Assembly (NCBI RefSeq): GCF_008642315.1
Contig: NZ_CP029192.1
Location: 2,728,001 to 2,792,000 of the forward strand
Direction of reading: 5' to 3'
Origin: Streptomyces venezuelae
Lineage (GTDB): Bacteria > Actinomycetota > Actinomycetes > Streptomycetales > Streptomycetaceae
DNA: 64,000 nucleotides
The position numbers and the translations under genes were made by a program. Under the pieces are notes generated by a model, which worked only from the letters and a program-made list of their open reading frames with translations, was not told the DNA's origin and did no database searches. Position 1 is the stretch's first letter; the number at the start of each line of letters is the position of its first letter. Below are positions 34,886 through 44,722 of this stretch, one piece after another.

Positions 34886-37115
34886 CCTGCTCCTTCGGCC
34901 CTGTCATGTCGTCGGCTTCGTCCCGCTGTCCGGGGATCTTCGCATGTGCGCCGCCCGCGTTCGAACGACATTCGGGCGGCTCGATGCTGATGCGCGGCAG
35001 GAGGCGGTCGAGGCGGCGCGGCAGCCACCAGTTGGCGCCGCCGAGCAGATGCATCAGGGCCGGCACGAGCAACGTGCGCAGCACGAAGGCGTCGAGTGCG
35101 ACGGCCGCCGCGAGCGCGATGCCGAACATCGCGATGACGCGGTCGCCGCTGAGGACGAAGGCGAGGAAGACCGAGATCATGATGACGGCGGCGGAGTTGA
35201 TGACGCGGCTCGTCTCGGCGAGCCCGACGCGGACGGCCCGCCGGTTGTCACCGGTCTCCAGCCACTCCTCGTACATCCTGCTGACCAGGAAGACCTGGTA
35301 GTCCATGGAGAGTCCGAAGAGGACGGACACCATGATGACGGGGAGGAAGGGCTCGATGGGGCCCGCCCTGCCGAGGCCGAGCAGTTCGCTCCCCCAGCCC
35401 CACTGGAAGATCGCGACGACGACGCCGAAGGCGGAGGCGACGGCGGCGACGTTCATCGCGGCGGCCTTGAGGGGGATGCCGACGGAACGGAAGGCGAGCA
35501 GGAGCAGGACGCAGCCGAGCCCGATGACCACACCCACGAAGAGCGGCAGTTTGCCGACGATGACCTCGGCGAAGTCGTCGTAGCTCGCGGTGACGCCGCC
35601 GACACGCAGGTCCAGCGAGCGGTCGGCCTCGGCCCGCGGCAGGACGTCCTCGCGCAGCCGGTCGACGAGCGCGCTGGTCGCCTCGGACTGCGGCGCCGAT
35701 TCGGGGACGACGGTGAGGAAGGCGGCGCGGCCGCCGTCGTCGTACGTCACCGGGCTGACGGAGGCGATGCCCTCGGTCGACTTCAGCGTCGTGACGAGGT
35801 CGTCGAGGGCGACCCGGCCGCCCGCTCCGTAGACGTCGCCGACCAGGGTGAGGGGGCCGTTCACGCCGGGCCCGAAGCCCTCGGCGAGCAGGTCGTACGC
35901 CTGCCTGGTCGTGGCCTTCGCCGGGTTGTTGCCCTGGTCGGACGTGCCCAGGTGCAGGCCGAGCGTGGGCAGCGCGAGCACGGCCATGACGAGGACCGCG
36001 ATGGCACCGAGCGCCTTGGGGTGGCGCTCCACGAACGCGGCCCAGCGGGCGGCGAACCCGGTCGGCAGCTCGGGTTCGGGCCCGTGTGCGGCGATCCTGC
36101 GGCGTTCGCGGCGGCTGAGGGCGCGCGGGCCGATCCAGCCGAGGAGGGCGGGCAGCAGCGTCACGGAGGCGGCGACGGTGAGGACGACGGTCAGCGAGGC
36201 GGCGATGGCGACGCCGTTGAGGAAGCCGAGCCGCAGGATGAGCATGCCGAGGAGGGCGATGCAGACGGTGGCGCCCGCGAAGACGACGGCGCGTCCGGTG
36301 GTGGCGACGGCGCGTTCGGCGGCGACGGCGACGGGCAGGCCGCGTTTGAGGCCCTTGCGGTGTCTGGTGACGATGAAGAGTGCGTAGTCGATGCCGACGC
36401 CCAGGCCGATGAGGGTGCCGAGCATCGGGGCGAAGTCGGCGACGGTCATCAGGTGGCCGAGCAGCACGATGCCGGCGTACGCGGTGCCGACGGAGACCAG
36501 TGCGGTGGCGATGGGCAGGGCGGACGCGGCGAGGGAGCCGAAGGCGAGGAAGAGGACGACGGCGGCGACGGCCACGCCGACGACCTCGGCGACCTGGGCG
36601 CTCTTGGACTCGGTGAGCCCGATGGCGGTGCCGCCGAGCTCGACCTGGAGGCGGTCGGACGCGGCGGCCTTCGCGGTGTCGACGACGGCCTGCGCGTCCG
36701 CCTTGTCGATGTCGTCGGCCTGTTCGCGGAAGGTGACGATGGCGTACGCGGTGCGGCCGTCCGGGCTGATCCTGCTCGCGCTCCCGGCGTCGTACGGCCC
36801 GGACACGGACGCCACCGCGGGCTGTTCGGCGATCTTGCCGAGGGCGTCGGACATCGTCTGCTCGATGTCGGCGGCGCGGACGGAGGTGCCGGGTCCGGTG
36901 TGCCAGACGACGGTGTCGCTGTCGCCGCCGAGGCCGTGGAAGTTCTCGTTCAGGAGCTGGGTCGCGCGACCCGACTCGGTGCCCGGCACTTCGTAGTCGT
37001 TCGAGTACGCGGATCCGGCGACGGCCGCGGCCGATGCGGCGCCGCCGAGAGCGAGGAGCCACAGCAGGACGACGACGAGGCGGTGCCTGACGCACCAGCG
37101 GGCAAGTGCTGCCAC
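34854..37115 (-). CDS. MMPL/RND-type lipid or drug transporter
   Basis: 753-aa MMPL-family transporter with 12 predicted membrane helices and two extracytoplasmic loops. The two halves each carry a conserved acidic motif: GLGVGIDYALFIVTRHR (about residue 255) and FGLSMDYQVFLVSRMYEEW (about 600), matching the DY motifs of MmpL proteins that take up protons for export. GTG 37115 is preceded by GGGAG. Its stop overlaps the GNAT gene start by 32 nt. The substrate (lipid, siderophore or drug) is not evident; TetR-linked clues are absent. Confidence 0.9.
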   Translation of the reverse strand: MAALARWCVRHRLVVVLLWLLALGGAASAAAVAGSAYSNDYEVPGTESGRATQLLNENFHGLGGDSDTVVWHTGPGTSVRAADIEQTMSDALGKIAEQPAVASVSGPYDAGSASRISPDGRTAYAIVTFREQADDIDKADAQAVVDTAKAAASDRLQVELGGTAIGLTESKSAQVAEVVGVAVAAVVLFLAFGSLAASALPIATALVSVGTAYAGIVLLGHLMTVADFAPMLGTLIGLGVGIDYALFIVTRHRKGLKRGLPVAVAAERAVATTGRAVVFAGATVCIALLGMLILRLGFLNGVAIAASLTVVLTVAASVTLLPALLGWIGPRALSRRERRRIAAHGPEPELPTGFAARWAAFVERHPKALGAIAVLVMAVLALPTLGLHLGTSDQGNNPAKATTRQAYDLLAEGFGPGVNGPLTLVGDVYGAGGRVALDDLVTTLKSTEGIASVSPVTYDDGGRAAFLTVVPESAPQSEATSALVDRLREDVLPRAEADRSLDLRVGGVTASYDDFAEVIVGKLPLFVGVVIGLGCVLLLLAFRSVGIPLKAAAMNVAAVASAFGVVVAIFQWGWGSELLGLGRAGPIEPFLPVIMVSVLFGLSMDYQVFLVSRMYEEWLETGDNRRAVRVGLAETSRVINSAAVIMISVFLAFVLSGDRVIAMFGIALAAAVALDAFVLRTLLVPALMHLLGGANWWLPRRLDRLLPRISIEPPECRSNAGGAHAKIPGQRDEADDMTGPKEQDVRDIAGRGR

Positions 37116-37288
37116 GGACCGGCTCCCTGGTTGTTTTCGTGGATCTTCACCGGGAGCGGCAGTCGACGAACTGAACGGCCCGCAAAGAACGCAAGAACGC
37201 ATGAGTGGCGACATGTGCGCCGCAGCCACTTTCGCAGCCCTTGGAGATCGTTGGTCCGGTTCGTGGCCTTCCTCACAAGAGCACAAGA

Positions 37289-37336
37289 GCACAGGGAGCG
37301 CGGGAACTCATCGCGAGCCTCTCGCGCCCCCTGTGC
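37289..37336 (-). terminator. Hairpin terminator after the phospholipase C gene
   Basis: GCACAGGG-A-GCGCG (37289-37302) pairs with CGCGC-C-CCCTGTGC (37323-37336). The loop contains a smaller CGCGAG/CTCTCGCG-like fold. It lies 26 nt beyond the plcC-like stop. The 37116-37288 interval before the MMPL gene otherwise shows only a repeated ACAAGAGC (37275, 37284 region) and no gene. Confidence 0.7.
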
Positions 37337-37361
37337 ACGCCGTGCGCGTGCGTGCCGTGCG

Positions 37362-39494
37362 TCAGCCGGAGATGCTCGCGCGGCCGTTCTCGATGTGCCC
37401 CATGAGCCTGCGCCGGAAGGCGGCGTCCCCGTCGGCGGTCACCTCGACGTCGTACCAGCCGTGCTCGCCGGCGGTGTGCCACGCGACCGTACGGCTGCTG
37501 CGGGCCTTCACACGGACGGTCCGCGTCCGCCGCCGGATGTCCGATTCGTCCACGTAGCCGAGCGGCTTGACGGTGAAGACGAGGTCGCGGCGGCCCCGGT
37601 TGGCCAACGTGAGGTGGATCTCGCGCCGGGTGATCGCGGAGGCGACCCGCGCCCCGCCGTCCTTGCCCTGCCCGTCCTTGCCCCCGCCGTCCTTGCCGCC
37701 CGCGAACTCGCGCCGGAAGCCGTTCGGACCGGTGACGGTGAAGGAGTACGTGTCCCCCGGCACCGGCACGGTCCAGGAGCCCTTGCGCACGACGTCCTGA
37801 TGCTGCGGGATCGTGAACTCGCCCGCGTACGGGTAGAGAGCGAAGTGGGCGCTGGAGCTGCCGCCGTTGCGCAGCCGCACCGTGAGCGTGCCGTCCTCGT
37901 CGCCCGGCCTGACGTCGGCGTCGGGCTGGTAGGGCAGCGGGCGGGCGCGGCGGACGCCCGGTTCCTGGACCGGCATGGACTGCTTCAGGGGCGGCTGCGG
38001 GGACCAGCGGCCGCTGAACGGGGGGATGGCGCCCGGCTGCTCGACGTCGGGCCGCCGGTGACCACGGTGGAAGTCGAAGGCGCCGGTGAGGTCGCCGGTG
38101 ACCTTGCGGCGCCAGGCGCTGATGTTGGGCTCCCGCACGCCCGTCCACTTCTCCAGGAAGCGCACGACGGAGGTGTGGTCGAAGACTTCGGAGCAGACGT
38201 ATCCGCCGACGGTCCACGGCGAGACGACGAGCATCGGCACGCGCGCGCCGAGCCCCGTCGGCTTCCCCTCCCAGCGCTCCTCCCGCTCCTCGGCGGAGTC
38301 GCCGCCGGGCACGGGCGGCGGTACGTGGTCGAAGAAGCCGTCGTTCTCGTCGTAGTTGATGAAGACGGCGGTGCGGCGCCAGACGTCCGGGTGCGAGGCG
38401 AGGGCGTCGAGCACCTTGTAGACGATGGTCGCGCTGTGGATCGGCGAGGAGACGCTGGGGTGCTCGGAGTCCAGGGCGGACGGCACCAGATAGCTGACCT
38501 TCGCCAGCCTGCCCCGCGCGACGTCGTCGGCGAACTCCTCGGCGAGCTTCCCGGTGGGCACGCGCCGCAGACCGCGCTCGAAGAGGGACCGCTCCCGCTT
38601 GTTCAGCGTGGCGACGCCCTCCTCCAGGGTGGCGAGCAGCTCGGTGCGCTCGGTCTCGTCCTTCGCGTCGCGCACCTTGGCGTAGAAGGCCTCCATGAAG
38701 GTGAGGCCCGTCTTGGCCAGGGCCTTGCGGGCGATGGCCTTGAAGGTGGCGAAGAACTCGATCTGGTTGTCGGTGAAGTTCTCCCACTCGGTGTACGTCT
38801 GCCAGCTGACGCCCGCCTTCTCCAGGCGCTCGGCGTACGTGCCCCAGCCGTACCCCGGGTGCGTGCCCTCGGCGTACGCGTCGTTGCCGACGGCCCGCTT
38901 GCCGTTCGGCTCGTACCCCGTCCTGCCGCTCCACAGGTGGTTGCGGTTGGGGCTGGTGGAGGTGTGGATGGAGGAGTGGTAGGCGTCGCAGACGGTGAAG
39001 GTGTCGGCGAGTTCGTAGTGCAGCGGGATGTCCTCGCGCGTGTAGTACGCCATGGTGGCCGCCGTCTTGGCGGTGATCCAGCCGTCCATCCAGCCGTCGT
39101 GCCAGGCCTTGGCGCCGCCGCTCCAGGAGTGGTCGAGCGCGCCGATGTACTGGAGGTCCTTCTTCTGCGTCTCGGCGGCCTGCCGCACGGGGAACGGCAG
39201 GATGGTGCGCAGGGCGCTCGGCTGCTCGAAGACCGAGGCGCCCCCGGGGAGACGTATCGCGTTGCGGTCGCCGAAACCGCGCACACCGCGCAGGGAACCG
39301 AAGTAGTGGTCGAACGACCGGTTCTCCTGCATCAGGATGACCACGTGCTCGATCTTGTCGAGACCGCCGTGGGCCGGCGGCTCGTGCGCGAGCGCCTCCT
39401 GCAGCGAGGGCGGCAGGAACGAGCCGACGGCGGCGGCGCCGAGCGCGCCGCCGCCGATCGCCATCAGGCGTCTGCGCGAAATCTCCGGAGTCAC
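37362..39494 (-). CDS. Tat-exported phosphocholine-type phospholipase C
   Basis: 710-aa secreted phosphoesterase of the PF04185 family. SRRRLMAIGGGALGAAAVGS near the N-terminus is a twin-arginine signal. The catalytic domain has EHVVILMQENRSFDHYFGSLRG, FINYDENDGFFDHVPPP and LVVSPWTVGGY; the two C-terminal segments beyond about residue 500 correspond to the DUF756-like domains of phosphocholine-specific PLCs. These hydrolyse phosphatidylcholine and sphingomyelin. GTG 39494 has GGGAGG 6 nt upstream. It is divergent from a SUKH-like gene, with a GTTCACC half-site pair between. A hairpin terminator follows. Confidence 0.9.
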   Translation of the reverse strand: MTPEISRRRLMAIGGGALGAAAVGSFLPPSLQEALAHEPPAHGGLDKIEHVVILMQENRSFDHYFGSLRGVRGFGDRNAIRLPGGASVFEQPSALRTILPFPVRQAAETQKKDLQYIGALDHSWSGGAKAWHDGWMDGWITAKTAATMAYYTREDIPLHYELADTFTVCDAYHSSIHTSTSPNRNHLWSGRTGYEPNGKRAVGNDAYAEGTHPGYGWGTYAERLEKAGVSWQTYTEWENFTDNQIEFFATFKAIARKALAKTGLTFMEAFYAKVRDAKDETERTELLATLEEGVATLNKRERSLFERGLRRVPTGKLAEEFADDVARGRLAKVSYLVPSALDSEHPSVSSPIHSATIVYKVLDALASHPDVWRRTAVFINYDENDGFFDHVPPPVPGGDSAEEREERWEGKPTGLGARVPMLVVSPWTVGGYVCSEVFDHTSVVRFLEKWTGVREPNISAWRRKVTGDLTGAFDFHRGHRRPDVEQPGAIPPFSGRWSPQPPLKQSMPVQEPGVRRARPLPYQPDADVRPGDEDGTLTVRLRNGGSSSAHFALYPYAGEFTIPQHQDVVRKGSWTVPVPGDTYSFTVTGPNGFRREFAGGKDGGGKDGQGKDGGARVASAITRREIHLTLANRGRRDLVFTVKPLGYVDESDIRRRTRTVRVKARSSRTVAWHTAGEHGWYDVEVTADGDAAFRRRLMGHIENGRASISG

Positions 39495-39546
39495 GTGGGA
39501 CCTCCCAGTAGTCCTGGCCGACATCCAATGGTTCTCGGCTGATCCA

Positions 39547-39574
39547 TTGACCTGTACGGCGGGGACGCTAGTGA
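39547..39574 (+). promoter_or_regulatory. Candidate promoter of the SUKH-like gene
   Basis: TTGACC (39547-39552), 16 nt, then TAGTGA (39569-39574) resemble -35 and -10 elements on the plus strand. This would give a leader of roughly 130 nt for the gene at 39710. The -10 is a weak match, so this is tentative. Confidence 0.35.
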
Positions 39575-39612
39575 CGCCCGGTTTCCTTGTGAAGGCTGCG
39601 GGACGAAGTCGC

Positions 39613-39634
39613 GGTGAACGTCCAAAAGTTCACC
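39613..39634. promoter_or_regulatory. Inverted GTTCACC pair between phospholipase C and SUKH-like genes
   Basis: GGTGAAC and GTTCACC (39613-39619, 39628-39634) form a perfect 7-bp inverted repeat around 8 nt. GTTCACC is the core of the Streptomyces PhoP half-site, but PhoP boxes are direct repeats spaced 11 nt; here they are inverted. The site is 119 nt upstream of the phospholipase start and 76 nt before the plus-strand gene. Confidence 0.4.
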
Positions 39635-39709
39635 ACGGCAGTCCATGGCGGACGGCTGTGCCGACGGCGGCGGGCAGCGATGTCAGTGGCGGGTGTCATT
39701 CTCGGACAC

Positions 39710-40882
39710 ATGGAACTCGCCCACCGCATCGCCGCCTTCACGGAGCTGGTCGGACCGCCCGCCGACGCCGCGCCCGCCGTCGACTGGGCCACGGTGGAGG
39801 CCTGGCTCGAAGTCCCGCTCCCCGGGGACTACAAGTCGCTGGTGACGGCGTTCGGCCCGGCTGAAATAGGCCACGGCGCCGCGTCCGTCCGGCTGCACAC
39901 CCCGTGTGTCAGCGCCGACGGGCGGTACGACTACGGGGCATGGGTGGTCGAGACGCACCGGCACTCCGCGATACGGCCGGGGATGTTCACCCAGGAGCGG
40001 CGCCGCTTCCTGCCCGACGAGGGCGGCCTCCTCGCCTTCGCCACGACGGCCGAGGGCGACCACCTGTTCTGGGACACCTCGGTCTCGAAGGACCCCGACG
40101 CCTGGCCGGTGGTGCTCCTGACCACGTCCGTCGCGGTCGGCGGCGCATCACCCTGGGTTTCCTACGGAACCTCGCTCCTCGACGTCCTGTCGAGGGCCGC
40201 CCGCGACGGCGGCCCCGCACGCACCTGGGCGCCGCTGGCGGGCGCCGCGCCGTGGTCACCGCCGCCCCGGGGGACGTACGTCGACGCACGCCAGCACGCC
40301 GCGCTCACCGAGGGCGAGGGCCTGGAGGCGATCACCGCGCTGATACCGCCGCCGCTCACCCCCCACCTGGGCAAGGGCAGTTGGGAGGCGCTCTTCGAAC
40401 GGCTCGGGACGCGGCTGCCCGCGGACTTCGTGGCGCTGTCGGAGGCGTACGGCGCGGGGAACTGGAGCTGGTGGCTCGACATGCCGGTGCCGCTCGACCT
40501 CGACCACCGGCTCGGCCTCGCGGCGGGCACCGAGGAGATGCTGGAGGGATACCGCAGCCTGCGCGAGAGCTTCCCCGAGTACTACCCGATGCCCGCCTGG
40601 CCCGAGCCCGGCGGCTTCCTGCCCGTCGTCTCGACGATCGACGGCGACCAGATCGGCTGGTGCGCCGAGGGCGACGATCCCGACCGGTGGCGCGTCGCGG
40701 TCAACCCGCGGCACGCGGACCAGGGACCGCCCCTGGAAACGAACTTCACCGACACACTGCTGAACTGGCTGCGCGGCGGCCGCCCCGCCGGTGAAGGCTT
40801 CTTCTGGCTGCGCAAGGACCAGGACCCGCTGGAGCACATGTTCTTCGAGCCGTTCGGGGAGCCGCGGGAGGAGAACCCATGA
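39710..40882 (+). CDS. SMI1/KNR4 (SUKH)-like protein, two-domain
   Basis: 390-aa cytoplasmic protein. Two halves each resemble the SUKH/SMI1-KNR4 fold: WLEVPLPGDYKSLVTAFGP and LLAFATTAEGDHLFWDTS in the first, LGTRLPADFVALSEAYGAGN, EPGGFLPVVSTIDGDQIGW and WRVAVNPRHA in the second. SUKH proteins often act as immunity proteins against polymorphic toxins, but no toxin gene is adjacent. ATG 39710 fits the domain; an earlier in-frame ATG lies at 39614. GTGTC-N7-GACAC (39693-39709) sits immediately before the start. A terminator follows at 40909. Confidence 0.75.
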   Translation: MELAHRIAAFTELVGPPADAAPAVDWATVEAWLEVPLPGDYKSLVTAFGPAEIGHGAASVRLHTPCVSADGRYDYGAWVVETHRHSAIRPGMFTQERRRFLPDEGGLLAFATTAEGDHLFWDTSVSKDPDAWPVVLLTTSVAVGGASPWVSYGTSLLDVLSRAARDGGPARTWAPLAGAAPWSPPPRGTYVDARQHAALTEGEGLEAITALIPPPLTPHLGKGSWEALFERLGTRLPADFVALSEAYGAGNWSWWLDMPVPLDLDHRLGLAAGTEEMLEGYRSLRESFPEYYPMPAWPEPGGFLPVVSTIDGDQIGWCAEGDDPDRWRVAVNPRHADQGPPLETNFTDTLLNWLRGGRPAGEGFFWLRKDQDPLEHMFFEPFGEPREENP

Positions 40883-40908
40883 CGCGCCGGACCCGGTGCG
40901 TACGCGAA

Positions 40909-40940
40909 AGGGCGGCGCGTCCGTCGGGACGCGCCGCCCT
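40909..40940. terminator. Bidirectional terminator between SUKH-like gene and gatB
   Basis: AGGGCGGCGCGTCC pairs perfectly with GGACGCGCCGCCCT (40909-40922, 40927-40940) around a GTCG loop. It lies 27 nt after the SUKH-like stop and 21 nt from the convergent gatB stop. Confidence 0.9.
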
Positions 40941-40960
40941 CACTTCCGGCGAAGAGAACC

Positions 40961-42475
40961 TCAGCCTTCGCTGACGCCCAGCTTCTCCAGGATCAGCTCC
41001 TTGACGCGGGCCGCGTCGGCCTGGCCACGGGTGGCCTTCATGACCGCGCCGACCAGCGCACCGGCAGCCGCGACCTTGCCACCGCGGATCTTGTCCGCGA
41101 CACCGGGGTTGCCGGCGATGGCCTCGTCGACGGCGGCCGTCAGGGCGCCCTCGTCCGAGACGACCTTCAGGCCGCGCTTCTCGACGACCTCGTCCGGCGC
41201 GCCCTCGCCCTTCAGGACACCCTCGATGACCTGGCGGGCCAGCTTGTCGTTCAGGTCGCCCGCGGAGACGAGCGCGGTCACCCGGGCGACGTGCGCCGGA
41301 GTGATCGGGAGCTCCTCAAGGGCCACGCCCGACTCGTTGGCGTTGCGCGCCAGCTCGCCCATCCACCACTTGCGGGCCGACGCCGCGTCGGCGCCCGCCT
41401 CGATGGTGGCGACGATCGGCTCGACCGCACCCGCGTTGAGGATCGACTGCATGTCGTGCTCGCTGATGCCCCACTCCTCGCGGAGGCGGTTGCGGCGCAC
41501 GCGCGGCATCTCGGGCAGACCGGCACGCAGCTTCTCGACCCACTCGCGGGCCGGGGCGACGGGCACCAGGTCGGGCTCCGGGAAGTACCGGTAGTCCTCG
41601 GCGTTGTCCTTGATGCGGCCCGAGGTGGTGGAGCCGTCCTCCTCGTGGAAGTGACGGGTCTCCTGCACGATGGTGCCGCCGGAGTTCAGGACCGCCGCGT
41701 GACGCTGGATCTCGAAGCGCGCCGCGCGCTCCACGGAGCGCAGCGAGTTGACGTTCTTCGTCTCGCTGCGCGTGCCGAACTCCTGCTGCCCCTTGGGACG
41801 CAGCGAGAGGTTCACGTCGCAGCGCATCTGGCCCTTGTCCATCCGGGCCTCGGAGACGTCGAGCGCCTTGATGAGCTCGCGCAGCTCGGCGACGTACGCC
41901 TTGGCGACCTCGGGGGCACGCTCGCCCGCGCCCTCGATCGGCTTGGTGACGATCTCGATGAGCGGGATGCCGGCGCGGTTGTAGTCCAGGAGGGAGTGCG
42001 AGGCGCCGTGGATACGGCCCGTCGCGCCACCGACGTGCGTGGACTTGCCGGTGTCCTCCTCCATGTGGGCGCGCTCGATCTCCACGCGGAAGACCTCGCC
42101 GTCCTCCAGCTGGACGTCCAGATAGCCGTCGAAGGCGATCGGCTCGTCGTACTGGGAGGTCTGGAAGTTCTTCGGCATGTCCGGATAGAAGTAGTTCTTC
42201 CGGGCGAAGCGGCACCACTCGGCGATCTCGCAGTTCAGCGCGAGGCCGATCTTGATCGCGGACTCCACGCCGATCTCGTTGACGACCGGCAGGGCGCCGG
42301 GCAGACCGAGACAGGTGGGGCAGGTCTGGCTGTTCGCGTCCTGCTTGAGCGCGGTCGAGCAGCCGCAGAACATCTTGGTCTTGGTGCCGAGCTCGACATG
42401 GACCTCAAGGCCCATGACGGGGTCGTACGTCGCGAGGGCTTCCTCGTACGACACCAGGTCAGAAGTGACAGTCAC
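40961..42475 (-). CDS. gatB: Aspartyl/glutamyl-tRNA(Asn/Gln) amidotransferase subunit B
   Basis: 504-aa GatB, which binds the tRNA and, with GatA and GatC, amidates misacylated Glu-tRNA(Gln). Landmarks: [98 protein letters not shown] and a C-terminal YqeY-like domain. It is the last gene of gatC-gatA-X-gatB, 16 nt after a small membrane-protein gene. It is essential in bacteria lacking glutaminyl-tRNA synthetase, as Streptomyces does (from general knowledge). Confidence 0.96.
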   Translation of the reverse strand: MTVTSDLVSYEEALATYDPVMGLEVHVELGTKTKMFCGCSTALKQDANSQTCPTCLGLPGALPVVNEIGVESAIKIGLALNCEIAEWCRFARKNYFYPDMPKNFQTSQYDEPIAFDGYLDVQLEDGEVFRVEIERAHMEEDTGKSTHVGGATGRIHGASHSLLDYNRAGIPLIEIVTKPIEGAGERAPEVAKAYVAELRELIKALDVSEARMDKGQMRCDVNLSLRPKGQQEFGTRSETKNVNSLRSVERAARFEIQRHAAVLNSGGTIVQETRHFHEEDGSTTSGRIKDNAEDYRYFPEPDLVPVAPAREWVEKLRAGLPEMPRVRRNRLREEWGISEHDMQSILNAGAVEPIVATIEAGADAASARKWWMGELARNANESGVALEELPITPAHVARVTALVSAGDLNDKLARQVIEGVLKGEGAPDEVVEKRGLKVVSDEGALTAAVDEAIAGNPGVADKIRGGKVAAAGALVGAVMKATRGQADAARVKELILEKLGVSEG

Positions 42476-42491
42476 GGTGAAACTTTCCCTC

Positions 42492-42731
42492 TCAGCCCAG
42501 CAGGACGTCGTCGTCGCCGAGGCGCTTGAGCTCGCGTACGAGCAGCGCGACGCCGGTGACGATGGCGGCAGCGGAGACGACGGCGTCCACGAGACGGAGC
42601 GTGTCGTGGTCAGAGCGGGCCATCCTGGCCTGCTTGAGCACGCTGACCGCGCCGAACGCGGTGGTGCCGATCGACAGGTACGTGCCGGTCTTGGACTTCT
42701 TGAAGCCCTTGGCCTTGTTCAGTGCACTCAC
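42492..42731 (-). CDS. Small membrane protein between gatA and gatB
   Basis: 79 aa, GTG start overlapping the gatA stop (GTGA at 42728-42731), so it is translationally coupled. After a basic N-terminus ([14 protein letters not shown]) it has two hydrophobic helices (about 17-32 and 47-64) and a C-terminal [12 protein letters not shown] recall a similar protein at this place in other Streptomyces, where its role is unknown. It could be a membrane-associated partner of the amidotransferase or an unrelated passenger. Confidence 0.82.
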   Translation of the reverse strand: MSALNKAKGFKKSKTGTYLSIGTTAFGAVSVLKQARMARSDHDTLRLVDAVVSAAAIVTGVALLVRELKRLGDDDVLLG

Positions 42732-44221
42732 AGCGACGGTGCCTCCTCAAGCAGCGGGTGACCCCACTTTTCCACGAAGGCGGCCTCGACGGCAGCGCCG
42801 ACCTTGTACAGCCGGTCGTCCTTCATGGCGGGGGCGATGATCTGCAGTCCGACGGGCAGGCCGTCCTCCGGCGCGAGGCCGCAGGGCAGCGACATGGCGG
42901 CGTTGCCCGCCAGGTTGGTCGGGATGGTGCACAGGTCGGCGAGGTACATCGCCATCGGGTCGTCGGCGCGCTCGCCGATCGGGAACGCCGTGGTCGGCGT
43001 CGTCGGGGAGACGATCACGTCGACCTGCTCGAACGCCGCTTCGAACTCGCGGGTGATGAGCGTGCGGACCTTCTGGGCGCTGCCGTAGTACGCGTCGTAG
43101 TAGCCGGAGCTGAGCGCGTACGTACCGAGGATGACGCGGCGCTTGACCTCGTCGCCGAAGCCCGCCTCGCGGGTCAGCGCGGTGACGTCCTCCGCGGACC
43201 GCGTGCCGTCGTCGCCGACGCGCAGGCCGTAGCGCATGGCGTCGAAGCGGGCGAGGTTCGAGGAGCACTCGGAGGGCGCGATCAGGTAGTACGCGGAGAG
43301 CGCCAGGTCGAACGTCGGGCAGTCCAGCTCGACGATCTCGGCACCGAGCTGCTTGAGCAGCTCCACCGACTCGTCGAAGCGCTGCACGACACCGGCCTGG
43401 TAGCCCTCGCCGCGGAACTGCTTGACGACGCCGACGCGCATGCCCTGGACCGAGCCGTTGCGCGCGGCCTCGACGACCGGCGGGACCGGGGCGTCGATGG
43501 ACGTCGAGTCGAGCTCGTCGTGACCGGCGATGACCTCGTGCAGCAGCGCGGCGTCGAGGACGGTGCGGGCACAGGGGCCGCCCTGGTCGAGGCTGGAGCT
43601 GAACGCGACCATGCCGTACCGGGACACGCCGCCGTAGGTCGGCTTGACGCCGACCGTGCCGGTGACGGCCGCGGGCTGGCGGATCGAGCCGCCGGTGTCC
43701 GTGCCGAGGGCAAGCGGGCTCTCGTACGAGGCGAGGGCGGCGGACGAACCGCCGCCGGAGCCGCCGGGGATGCGGGTGAGGTCCCAGGGGTTGCCGGTGG
43801 GCCCGTACGCGCTGTTCTCGGTGGAGGACCCCATGGCGAACTCGTCCATGTTGGTCTTGCCGAGGATGACGACGTCGGCGGCCTTCAGGCGCTTGGTGAC
43901 GGTCGCGTCGTACGGCGGGATCCAGCCCTCGAGGATCTTCGAGCCGACCGTGGTCGGCACGCCCTCGGTGGTGAAGATGTCCTTGAGCGCGACGGGGACG
44001 CCGGCCAGCGGGCCGAGCTTCTCGCCCCGGGCGCGCTTCTCGTCGACGGCGCGGGCCTGCGCGAGGGCGCCCTCGCGGTCGACGTGCAGGAAGGCGTGGA
44101 CCTTCTCGTCGACGGCGTCGATGCGGGCCAGGTGGGCCTCGGTGACCTCGACCGCGGTGAGCTCGCCGGAGGCGATCCTCGACGCGATCTCTGCTGCGGT
44201 GAGCTTGATGATGTCCGTCAT
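42728..44221 (-). CDS. gatA: Aspartyl/glutamyl-tRNA amidotransferase subunit A
   Basis: 497-aa amidase-signature protein releasing ammonia from glutamine for GatB. The Ser-cisSer-Lys triad region is visible: [18 protein letters not shown] (Lys), [20 protein letters not shown] and [13 protein letters not shown] (nucleophile Ser). It is 5 nt after gatC and overlaps the start of the small membrane protein by 4 nt. It completes the gatCAB function with GatB. Confidence 0.96.
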   Translation of the reverse strand: MTDIIKLTAAEIASRIASGELTAVEVTEAHLARIDAVDEKVHAFLHVDREGALAQARAVDEKRARGEKLGPLAGVPVALKDIFTTEGVPTTVGSKILEGWIPPYDATVTKRLKAADVVILGKTNMDEFAMGSSTENSAYGPTGNPWDLTRIPGGSGGGSSAALASYESPLALGTDTGGSIRQPAAVTGTVGVKPTYGGVSRYGMVAFSSSLDQGGPCARTVLDAALLHEVIAGHDELDSTSIDAPVPPVVEAARNGSVQGMRVGVVKQFRGEGYQAGVVQRFDESVELLKQLGAEIVELDCPTFDLALSAYYLIAPSECSSNLARFDAMRYGLRVGDDGTRSAEDVTALTREAGFGDEVKRRVILGTYALSSGYYDAYYGSAQKVRTLITREFEAAFEQVDVIVSPTTPTTAFPIGERADDPMAMYLADLCTIPTNLAGNAAMSLPCGLAPEDGLPVGLQIIAPAMKDDRLYKVGAAVEAAFVEKWGHPLLEEAPSL

Positions 44222-44226
44222 GGCTT

Positions 44227-44523
44227 TCAGTCCTCCCCCAGGATCTGCGGCACCTTGAAACGCCGCTGCTCCTGGGCGGGGGCGCCCGAGAGCGCCTGCT
44301 CGGGGGTGAGCGACGGGCGGACCTCGTCCGCGCGCATGACGTTCGTCAGCGGCAGCGGGTGCGAGGTCGGCGGTACGTCTTGGTCGGCGACCTCGGAGAC
44401 GCGGGCTACCGCGCCGATGATGTCGTCGAGCTGTCCGGCGAAGTGGTCGAGCTCCTCGGCCTTCAGCTCCAGACGTGCAAGGCGGGCGAGGTGGGCGACC
44501 TCCTCGCGCGTGATGCCAGGCAT
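44227..44523 (-). CDS. gatC: Aspartyl/glutamyl-tRNA amidotransferase subunit C
   Basis: 98-aa GatC, the small stabilising subunit that wraps GatA. The family start [21 protein letters not shown] and [14 protein letters not shown] are present, and the C-terminus ([17 protein letters not shown]) is typical. It is the first gene of the gat operon; 44524-44722 contains the rmdB terminator and no gene. Confidence 0.96.
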   Translation of the reverse strand: MPGITREEVAHLARLARLELKAEELDHFAGQLDDIIGAVARVSEVADQDVPPTSHPLPLTNVMRADEVRPSLTPEQALSGAPAQEQRRFKVPQILGED

Positions 44524-44678
44524 GCGGCGATCCTCAGGGGTGAGTGTGTGGGTTGTGCCCCAATCCTATGGGTCACCGACCCGTGCCCGTGAAACGGTTT
44601 CGTCCCCTGTCGCTCCGCGACGGACACCCCGTCGCTCCGCGAGGGCACCGCGCGGGTGGGTGGGTGGGTCACGGGACA

Positions 44679-44714
44679 CCCGGCACGGGGCGCGGCTCGC
44701 CGCGTTGTGCCGGG
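44679..44714 (-). terminator. Terminator after rmdB
   Basis: CCCGGCAC, GGGG, CGCGG (44679-44695) pairs with CCGCG, TT, GTGCCGGG (44700-44714) around CTCG, a stem interrupted by an internal loop. It lies 8 nt beyond the rmdB stop. Confidence 0.75.
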
Positions 44715-44722
44715 GCGCGGGG

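Noticed and set aside
34692..39542. A 1616-codon open frame on the plus strand covering the MMPL and phospholipase C region
   Set aside because: It is antisense to two clear genes (MMPL and phospholipase C). High GC keeps alternate frames free of stops. Its translation is low-complexity Ala/Gly/Asp/Arg with no domain.
39710..40882. SUKH-like gene as an immunity gene of a toxin system
   Set aside because: No toxin, secretion or pretoxin gene lies beside it; the fold alone does not show immunity.
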